A stretch of DNA of 64,000 nucleotides. It comes from Lobulomyces angularis. Taxonomy: Eukaryota > Chytridiomycota > Chytridiomycetes > Lobulomycetales > Lobulomycetaceae. The translations under genes and the position numbers were made by a program. Positions within the stretch are counted from its first letter, which is position 1. Every line of letters begins with the position of its first letter. Positions 44,436 to 64,000 of this stretch are shown piece after piece. The stretch spans positions 26,872 to 90,871 of the forward strand of contig JADHYX010000036.1 in assembly GCA_027604685.1 (NCBI GenBank), in the 5' to 3' direction. Below the pieces are notes generated by a model. It was not told the DNA's origin and searched no databases. It worked only from the letters and a program-made list of their open reading frames with translations.

Positions 44436-45154
44436 ACTAATTTCTAAAAAGAAGATTTTATTAGATTGTTCTATTTAGCAGTTTGTTTATTTACTTTATT
44501 AAAGGTAAATAAAAACAACAAATAGCTTATTTTTTAAAAAGTGAATTATTTATTTATAATTTATTTATATTTTTTATATTTTTTTTTAATTTTTTTTAAT
44601 TTTTTTTAATTTTTTTTTTTTTTTAACTCTTGCTTCATTGGAGGAAGGTTGATTGGTTAAAGAAAAAAATTTTAGAGTTCAGGTCTTAAATATTGGACAC
44701 TGTTAAGCTTGCATTTTAGGAAATCATCATTTTTTATTTTTTTAACAACATATTTTACTTTTATTTGGAAACAAGAATTGTACAGAAATTCAGTGTAATT
44801 TTTTTCTAAAGAATAAATTTTATTTTATAATGTATGTATTCTGAAAATTTTTTCTTTAAACTTTATTAAAATTCCCCACTGAAGAAAGTTAATTTAAACT
44901 TTTCAGCTGTCTAACAATAGTTATAAAAAAATAAGATATATTGAAGTAAAAAAAAATTTTTTAAAAATGAAATACGAATTTATTCAACAAATAATGCAAA
45001 ATAGCATAACTTGATATTACACTTTGGTTCTTATTAAAATTTTTTTCTGGTAGTCTGAGATTTAAAATCTAGAATTTTTTACATACAAATTTTTTTTTGG
45101 TTTTACGCGACCAATATTAAATTTTGCTATAAACTCTTCAACTCTACTCTGAAC
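44436..45154. other. Divergent intergenic region with a simple repeat
   Basis: This 719-base gap separates the diverging forkhead and ALFY-like genes and contains both promoters. It is very AT-rich and includes a 10-base simple repeat at 44,581-44,625. I see no open frame that I would call coding. Confidence 0.4.
44576..44625. repeat. Simple tandem repeat, unit TTTTTTTAAT
   Basis: Three clean copies of a 10-base unit run from 44,581 to 44,610 and pass into a 14-T run. This is likely slippage-prone low-complexity DNA in the 5' region of the forkhead gene. Confidence 0.7.
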
Positions 45155-56572
<11,418 letters not shown>

Positions 56573-56839
56573 CCATAATCATAGCCCATATATAAAAGAA
56601 GGCATATTCTGATTAAAGCATTAAATAGGTAAATTAATTATTTTTTTGAAACTATTAATATTCTTGCTTACTTCTTTCTAAATTTTTTCTATAGTTAAAG
56701 TGTAATAAAATTGAAAAAATAAAGAATAGTTTGAATTTTTGACAAAATATTTCCAACATAAAAATTTAACAAGTTTTCTGAAAAAAAAAATGTCCATAAC
56801 AAAAACAATAATAAAAAGTTGAACAAATCTTAAGGTAGA
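56573..56839. other. Convergent intergenic gap
   Basis: This is 267 AT-rich bases between the ends of the ALFY-like gene (+) and CNOT9 (-). I see no other feature. Confidence 0.35.
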
Positions 56840-57991
56840 TTAATTTTCTGACAAATTGACTAGTAGTGTAGCAAGGCAGCGTTTAGTTGTAGCATCATCC
56901 TTCAACAGCTGAGAAAAAGTTGCATCTCTTAAAGGTTCTGGTAGGCACTGTCGCAGTGCTTCTCTTGCTCTGGAGTTGTCTGATAGTCGCAAATAACATC
57001 GAATTATATGCTTTAATAACCTGATGGAATGTTGACTTTGCAATTGTGTAACCATGTTCGATAAAACTTTCATTATTAGAAACATATAAAAAAAAAATCT
57101 AAATACCAGTGCCTACTGCGTAAAATCTTTCGTAGGTCTGGCAAATGTAGTTTAGTCCCATATCATCCAGTAAAATTTTTTGAACAATAAAAATGGCAAC
57201 CTGCAAATAATTAAGTTGCAATATAAAATAATTATACAGTTTTTGAAAGTTCACTTCCAGTTTCCATAATTCTTAAACAAAGGGGAATAATTTCAGTGGA
57301 CAACAAAAAATTTATCACATCAGAATTATCATTCTAAATATAGTTAATTAAAAAAAACGGGAAAATAATACTTTTACTAAAGCACCAATAACACCTAAAC
57401 TTGTTAATCTTAAATACTCGAAAGGACGCGTTTTGCTGGTAGTATTTAAGAATGGATATAAAAATAACGGTATATGAGCTAAAAAACCTATATAAATTTG
57501 ACCTTAAAATTTCGATCCTACTTACCATTCAAAAATAAGCTTCTAGTTTCACCATGACTTGCAACACACTGCAACAAAGCTAACGCGTTGCACACTCTAT
57601 TTGATGCATGTGAACTAAGTCCAACACTAAGCATTGGATATACTGCTATAATCTCTTGAATCAAAGCTAATTTAATACAAAAACATTTACCAAACTTGTA
57701 AAAATTCAGAAATAGTTTTTACCACTCATAATCCCAAAGGAATGCCAAAGAATGGGTGCTAAATCTTGATAAGCCTCTCTTTTTTTACTTAATTCCAAAA
57801 GAGCGTGCTCCCTATCTTTCACTTAAAAGTATCAATCAAGTGACCAGTTAGATTAAAAATGTCATTTCAAGGTTGATACCAGAAGTTAAGTCCAAGAGAA
57901 GTTGATAAACCTTTTCCTCATCATCATAGGTTTGATTATTAGGGGGATAAGAGTAAGGTTGAGTAATAGGATTGTTGTTATTTATATTCAT
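56840..57991 (-). CDS. CNOT9: CNOT9/RCD1 (CAF40), CCR4-NOT complex subunit
   Basis: About seven exons give roughly 285 residues. The N-terminal tail is Asn/Pro-rich ([20 protein letters not shown]). The armadillo core then follows the CNOT9 sequence almost block by block: [122 protein letters not shown] and [19 protein letters not shown]. It ends with [20 protein letters not shown] and a short tail. CNOT9 is a peptide- and RNA-binding module of the CCR4-NOT deadenylase that recruits repressors such as GW182 or Bam-type motifs. Conservation is very high, as usual for this protein. It diverges from the SNT1-like gene over 155 bases. Confidence 0.95.
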
Positions 57992-58146
57992 GTATTAATA
58001 TTAAATTTTTTTTTATCAAATTTTTGACAAAAATACTTTTCAAATATTTTAACAACAAATTGTTTTTATGGGTTATTATGAAAAGTAAAATTGTAATTTG
58101 TTAGCTAACTTCATTATAACCTTATATTAACGACAATTTAAAACAT
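57992..58146. promoter_or_regulatory. Divergent promoter region (CNOT9 / SNT1-like)
   Basis: 155 bases separate the two start codons and must hold both promoters. The stretch has an eight-T run near 58,008-58,015 and no motif I can name. Confidence 0.4.
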
Positions 58147-61100
58147 ATGAATCCTAATAATCCAACTAACTCACTTAATTTGGGAAACTCAATTGACCGA
58201 GTAAAGCAACACCAAAATTCATACAGACAACAGCAACAACATTCAATAAGTCCTGGTCAAAGCTCTGGCTTAAATCAAGCCTCCATTAGCAGTTGGGATT
58301 CAAAGGTACCCAGTTTAAAACATTTCATTTACTCTTTTTATACAATTTTAGGGGCAAAACTTCAATAGAACTGGAAATAGTAGCCAGCAAAGGCAAATAA
58401 TTAATCAAACCAATCGGCAAACCTACAATAACCATTCACAACTCAATGTTCGAGGTAGGGATACCGTGAACAACAGATACCAAAGAAATAGTAGTAATTA
58501 TCCAGACTATAATAGGTATGTGAAATATTTTATCAATTTTTTATCAATTTTATCAGATTTATTAATTTTTATTCTTTTAAATAATAACTTTAGAAATCAA
58601 ATTTATCCACCAGAACATTTTACTGGCGGATCAAATTTAAAGCGCAATTCGCCAATTAGGCAATCTCAGCAACTGTTTACCAATAATAACAGTAACAAAA
58701 TAAATATGAGTAGAAGTTCCAAAATCAATCAACATGGTCTTCTCAATAATAGTAGATTTTATAATCGAAATTACCAAAATAATAGGTAAGTTTTAGGGAA
58801 TTTTTAAGTTTATATTTTTTTTACAACTTTTCTAAATCATACTTTATAACCTTATTTTTGGGGTTTTTTTTAACTTAGGTATAACAATGATATAAAGCCT
58901 CCGGGGCAGCGATCAAGCTTAATTCAAAAGGATTATTCGCTGGCTAAGCCTCGAGAGTTTATGTTATCTAAGGAAGACAAAGAAGACGAAAACACAAATA
59001 TTTCTGAAGAGAAAGAAGAAGACCCGCCTGAGGAGAGTGAAAGTGAAGAAGAGGGATTAGATATTATAGAATGCTTAGACGAAATGGAAAAAATTGACGC
59101 AGAGATTACATTAAATGAGAATAAATTGAAACAACGACGGGCGCAAATAAAGTTGAAAGAGCAGCTCGCCTTGGAGCAAGTGGTTTTAACTGAGGACAAC
59201 TTATTAGAAGAAAAGATTCTAGATATTTCTGACAGCAAAATGGAAACCGAAGATCCCAATTTAAACTTGGGAAATGACGAGTTAAAATTAAATCACTTTA
59301 CTTTTAAGAAAGATGTTGATGGGATGGAAGTTTTTGTTGGAGTGATATCTGATGTGGATCTTTTGAAGCTTAATGATCAAGGCGAAGCTGAAACTGGTCT
59401 AATCGAACAACATACCGATTTAATTAACAAAATTTACCGTGAAAACAGAGCAAATGTCAAAAAGAATTGTATGTCGTTGACTAAATATCAACAAAAGTTG
59501 AGTTTAAAGCCTTTATTTTCAAGCAGTTTTGAAGATTTGCCATTTTTTAAAACTAACATTGAAAAATTTCAAATCATCAAGCCGTATATCTTTCAGTCGA
59601 TTCGAAGAAGAATTCTTGGGGTTCAAAAGAAAAAAATCAAACTTTTAAATCAGTATAAAAATTATTTCAATGAATGGAAAGTTAGAGCCAAAAAATTGGA
59701 ATTGAAGCAGTCTCAAAATTATCATAAATTTATGAAAAAACAAAGAGGTTTGCATGGTAATTTAAGGCAGGGAAACTCCATTCAAAACAATTTTTTACCT
59801 GGCGGTTCAGAGTTTTTGCCTAACTATTATCAACAGAACAATCGTGGAAGTCGAAGAGGAGGCTTGAATACAACGGATGCCGTAAGAAGTGAAGCGGAGT
59901 TGGAATCTGTATTAGCTATGCTTGCTAAGGAAAATATAGATGGAGATAATGAACGCATAGCAAAAAATATACGTAAGTAAAAATTGTAATTTAATACTTA
60001 CATTTTTGCATCAGCCATGGCAATTGATATATATGAGAAACAAGCTTTGTCATATAAGGATTATAATAATTTACTGCCAGACACTGAAGGAGAACTTAAC
60101 GAGTATAATTCCAATGCAATGATTAAGTGGTCTAAATACGAAAAAGAATTATTTTTACAAAAGGTTAGTCAACACACATATATATTTATGGAATTTCTTT
60201 ATTTTAATTTTTAGTTTCTTGAATTTGGAAAAAGATTTCCTAAGATTGCGCAATATTTACCTAACAAAACTTCCTCAGATTGTATTGAGTATTATTATAG
60301 AGAAAAAATGAATATTGGCTTAAAACAATTAGCGAAAAAACACCAGCAATCTCAAAATAAAGTTGGAAGAAGAAAGGGTTCTCAGAAGAAAACTAAGCCA
60401 GTACTACTAGAGCATACCTCATTTCCTGAAGAAGATGTAGAGGAAGATGTGGAAGAAGAAGACTCTACGAAAAAGAAGAAAAAAGAAAAGAATTTAGCTT
60501 CTAAGACTTTAGGCAAATATAAAAGCAAAGCAGACGCCGAAGAAAGTGAGGAAGACGAAGGCAGGGGAGAAACTGCGTTTGATAAAAGCGCAGGGAGACA
60601 ATCTCTTTCTGTATCGGACCCAAAGTCATTAGGAAAAAGAACCCCTCGTCAAGTAGCTAGCATTAAAAGTACAAACACCGAAACAATTGCGAATTGGTCA
60701 GGTGACGAAAAAGTAAAAGTATGTCAGGCGTTTGAATTGTATGGAAAAAATTATGAGACAATTGCTAAGGTTATCGGAAATGGAAAAAAAGGGGAAGATA
60801 TCAGATTGTTTTATAACAAATATAAAAAAACTTTGAATCTTCAGGAAAATGTGAGAAAATTTGATGCTAAAAGGAAATTGGAAATAGTTGATAATGCCAT
60901 CGATGGATTGGGATTAAAAGGTAATGATTCTTAATACATTTTTTTAATTTTTTATCTTTTTAGACACAGAAAAGAAAATAAAAAGAGTTAAATTGGATCA
61001 AAATGACTTGAAGGATGAAACTGCGCAGGATGCTTCAATTGACGTGGATGAATCTTTTATAAAGAATATCGCTGTAGGTAACGAAGTAAATGTCACACCA

Positions 61101-63200
61101 ATTAGTTCGACATCTGAGTTTTTCAATCAGTCGCAAACTTTGTTTCCACAGCCAGATTCTTCTCAAGTTCGAAAAACTGTATCATACTGGTCCGTGGAAG
61201 AAAAAAAACAATTTTTATTGGAATTTACTAAGTACGGAAAAAACTGGGATGAAATTTCTAAACATATTACTGCTAAATCAGCAATTCAAATTAGAAATTA
61301 CTACCAAAATCACAAAGATGAAATTGGTTTTGATAAGTATTTTGTTAATAGTAACAACAGTTTAACAGGTGATGACGAAAATCAAACTGACGAAGTTGTA
61401 GATAGCAGAGCTAATATTACAAATACTGTTGAAAAAGTAAAGAGGCAATATGTGCAGAGAAAAAAAAGAGGTTCAGTTCATCAAACAGCATTTACCCACC
61501 AGCAACAGCATCTACTTCAGCAGCAGCAGAATACGATTTCTACCACTTCTTCTGTTGTGGGAACAGTTTCTGCGTCTAGCACCCCTGCTAGAGAGGAGTA
61601 TGGTGGCTGGAGCAATACATTTTCTCCATCACCTCATCATGTAAATCAGCAGCATATTCAACAAGTTTCACAAGTCCAACATTCAAAAGTTAATTCAAAT
61701 ACATTTCCACCTACCTTTCCTCCTTCTAGTATGACTAAATCTTATTACCCAAAGTCTGAACCTAGCGTCAACCTTTTTCATCAACAACAAGCACCACCAC
61801 AGATTCAGCAACAAAACCCTTCTATACAACAACAAATAGCAGCACAACCGGATTATCAATCGGTAACTTCTTCAATGCCAGTTTCAACACCTGCTATTTC
61901 CCAAAATTACTACTCTGGAAACTATCCTACATATAGACCAGCTCAGAATTACAAAGAATTTAATAGCAGTAGCAATACGGTGAATATTAATTCAGCAGTA
62001 TCTAGCAGCAGTACTAGAGTTCAACCTTCTGCAACGAATTACTTTTCTACTTCTGATAGAAGAAACTCAGCTTCCAGTTTGAATGCGAAAAAAGACCAAG
62101 TTCCGGCATGGCGAAGTGGGGGGTTTAGTTATTTTACTAGAGAAGAAGCAGCACCGAGAATGACGCAGGATGAATTTAACATGAACCATAGATTGAATGA
62201 AGAATTTCCAAAATCCACCCCGAATTCAAATTATTATACTGCATCTGGTTCATTATTTACCCCTTCTACTAATGAAAGTTATAGACAGCATCAAGTTCAA
62301 CCTCAGCAACAACAACAGACTCAGTCTCTGCAGCAACGTGAATCACAACAGCAGTGGGGGGCTGATTACAGCTATCCACAGCAGCAGCAAAAATTAGCCC
62401 CAATACATAATTTTGTTCAGCAGCAGTTCCAACAACACACTGTTCGAACTCCAACTCCTGAAAATGTTAATATTAGTCAGAATTACGCATCACATTCTCA
62501 ACAACCTGTAAGGATGCATACTGTTGACCCCTCTTTTCAACTGGCCCCAATAAGCCAATTAAAACAAATAATTAGTACACGAAGAGATTCAACCTCTTCT
62601 CCAAAATTACCAAGCTCGATGATATTGGAAAAGATGAGCAATGGTTCCTCTTCTCCAAAGTTGCCAAATTTAAGTGTACTTAATAAAGACAATAATAGTT
62701 CCCCTTTACATTATAGTGTAGAGCAGCAAGGAATTCATGGCCAGATGAGTGGGAGTTCTTCTCCGGTTAAAAGACTAAATAACAGAGGCGATGAAACCAA
62801 TTTTGACAGATATCCTCATCTTGATTCATCAGCTTCTCAGAATAATCCTTCGGCTCCAGGATCACAGTCAAACATTATGCTGCTGGGTGGAGGATTGGGA
62901 GCTCCTGGTGGATTAGGAAGTTTTGATAGCAGTGGTTTTATTAAACCTGAAATAAATAACAATTTGAAATCAAACAGCACTTTAAATTCTATATCACTGC
63001 CTAGTCTAAGTAATATGGACTACACTACCTCATCTTCTTCAAATCCGCAACAGATAGTGTTACCTAGTTTACAAAATTTGTTAAATTTAAGTAAAAGTGG
63101 AGAAAATGGTGGTGGTCGAGGAAATTCAATGAATGTTGTACGGGAGCAGGAAGTGACAAAGGAAGATAGGTATTATTCTACGTATTATGTTTTTAACTAA
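58147..63200 (+). CDS. NCoR/SMRT-SNT1-like corepressor with three SANT domains
   Basis: About seven exons give roughly 1,560 residues. The N-terminus is Asn/Gln/Ser-rich. An acidic stretch leads into a coiled coil (LDIIECLDEMEKIDAEITLN) and a conserved helical block: LIEQHTDLINKIYRENRANV, FFKTNIEKFQIIKPYIFQSI, RRRILGVQKKKIKLLNQYKN. The NCoR-family marker AVRSEAELESVLAMLAKEN follows. The first SANT is WSKYEKELFLQKFLEFGKRF, PKIAQYLP, DCIEYYYREK. The second is WSGDEKVKVCQAFELYGKNY, ETIAKVIG. The third is WSVEEKKQFLLEFTKYGKNW, DEISKHITAKSAIQIRNYYQ. The rest is a long Gln/Ser/Pro-rich tail. Snt1 and NCoR build histone deacetylase complexes (Set3C; NCoR-HDAC3), the first SANT helping activate the deacetylase. 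Two SANTs are usual in NCoR; a third is an extra. Confidence 0.82.
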
Positions 63201-63799
63201 TTCTCTTAATTAGAAGGACAAATAATGATTAAATTTGTTGAAGGGGTATTTACCTTGAGTGAATAATATTTTAGAAATAGTTTATAATGATTATTAAATT
63301 GTATATGTTAATTAATTTATAAATTAATAGAAGTTAATTTAAGGTTTTTTATGTTGTTCAAATGATGTTTTATTTTACTTCAATTTCTTTTTTAATTATC
63401 ATTTGGTGCACTGTACTGAAAATGGTAGTGTAGATAGTTATAATTATTGTGAAGATCATATACACGAATTTCATGGAGTTTTTAAGTATATAACTTTTAT
63501 TTCTGAACAATAATTAGATGCTTTAATTATTAAGTGTCCTCTGTGCACTTTTCCATTCGTTAATAGTTTATCATAGTACTTAAGCAATTTAAATCAAGGA
63601 ACTTTTCATTGTCAAAAATTTTGGTGGCTAATTTTTTGAGAAATTTTTTTGCAAATTCACAAAATTTTTTCTCATTGTTAACAAATAAAAAGTATTCCTT
63701 GTATTTTTTAATTTTTTATATAAACATAACGTTAATGTTTTTTTCAATCTTTTTTTTAATTTTATTATCATTTTTTTATTTTATTAAATTATATTTACA
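63201..63799. other. Intergenic region
   Basis: This is 599 AT-rich bases after the SNT1-like gene. An open stretch at 63,609-63,830 is T-run driven (Phe/Leu/Ile only) and I do not regard it as coding. The promoter of the last gene should lie near the right end. Confidence 0.4.
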
Positions 63800-64000
63800 A
63801 TGGGATTCAAATCTTTGCACCATCTTATAAAAAAAAACGAATTTCTACAAAAAGTAGAAAAAGAACCCTTAATTGATTTGATGCGAGGTAAAACTGTATA
63901 TATTGATGTACTAGGAGCGTACTATCGCTCTTTTATCAATTCCTGTGCAGAAGGATGGAATAGTATCTTCTCGGAATTAAGTTTTTTGATTGAAAACAAC
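63800..64000 (+). CDS. XPG/FEN-like (PIN-superfamily) nuclease N-terminus, cut by the window edge
   Basis: The start codon at 63,800 opens a frame that runs to the end of the window (67 residues). It begins MGFKSLHHLIKKNEFLQ and continues RGKTVYIDVLGAYYRSFINS. A Met-Gly-(Ile/Val/Phe)-Lys-x-Leu start, then about 20 residues on a hydrophobic strand ending in 'D' (VYIDVLGAYYR), is the N-terminal pattern of the Rad2/XPG superfamily. That group includes FEN1, EXO1, Asteroid, MKT1 and the related XRN N-domain, where the Asp is a metal ligand. The fragment is too short to place in a subgroup. The spacing and lack of a clear 'GWL' turn favour an Asteroid- or XRN-like member over FEN1. Confidence 0.45.
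   Translation, partial: MGFKSLHHLIKKNEFLQKVEKEPLIDLMRGKTVYIDVLGAYYRSFINSCAEGWNSIFSELSFLIENN

Noticed and set aside
63609..63830. 73-codon open frame made of Phe, Leu and Ile
   Set aside because: It arises from T-rich sequence, starts at a non-ATG codon and overlaps the start of the XPG-like gene in another frame.

Overview
The window is nuclear DNA from an AT-rich, gene-dense eukaryote. About twenty protein genes lie on both strands, most split by many very short spliceosomal introns (about 40-80 bases, GTA...TAG/AAG) and separated by gaps that are often under 300 bases. The gene content is fungal or opisthokont: GCN1, ORC5, ALG6, an SDS3-like protein, an NCoR/SNT1-like protein, a forkhead factor and a fungal-type glycosyltransferase family. 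A SPEF2/CPC1 gene for the axonemal central apparatus points to a flagellated cell. My best guess is a zoosporic early-diverging fungus (Rozella/Cryptomycota, aphelid or chytrid grade). This is inference and I cannot name the species.

Layout. 1-4.2 kb: end of a GDT1/TMEM165-like transporter (+), an unknown acidic/serine-rich protein (-), a VMA12/TMEM199-like V-ATPase assembly factor (+), and two tandem ubiquitin-conjugating enzymes (PEX4-like and UBC4-like, -). 4.7-13.9 kb: GCN1. 14-16.3 kb: PPP4R2 (-) and RAI1/DXO (+), head to head with 49 bases between their start codons. 16.8-21.7 kb: SDS3-like protein, DHHC palmitoyltransferase, and a protein with a Jupiter/HN1-like motif. 22-23.6 kb: glycosyltransferase-like gene (-), interrupted by a 10-N assembly gap. 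24.2-25.9 kb: ORC5 (-). 27.3-33.5 kb: SPEF2. 34-40.8 kb: PBDC1, ALG6, COQ7, TMEM135. 42.4-44.4 kb: forkhead factor (-). 45.2-56.6 kb: ALFY/WDFY3-type BEACH-WD40-FYVE protein. 56.8-58 kb: CNOT9 (-). 58.1-63.2 kb: NCoR/SNT1-like SANT protein. The right edge cuts an XPG/FEN-like gene.

The genes are housekeeping functions with no evident operon logic. They cover translation stress signalling (GCN1), mRNA quality and decay (RAI1, CNOT9), chromatin repression (SDS3, SNT1), ER glycosylation and V-ATPase assembly (ALG6, VMA12, GDT1), ubiquitin conjugation, replication origin recognition, ubiquinone synthesis, and the flagellum.

The most unusual content is in the gaps. ORC5 is flanked by two decayed gene copies whose intact sources are in the same window. 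One is a fragment of the glycosyltransferase 3' end (about 23.8-24.0 kb). The other is an inverted, deleted and frameshifted copy of a TMEM135 exon plus its downstream flank (about 26.7-27.26 kb). I found no RNA genes, CRISPR arrays or intact mobile elements, and no clear evidence of a wholly new multi-gene system.
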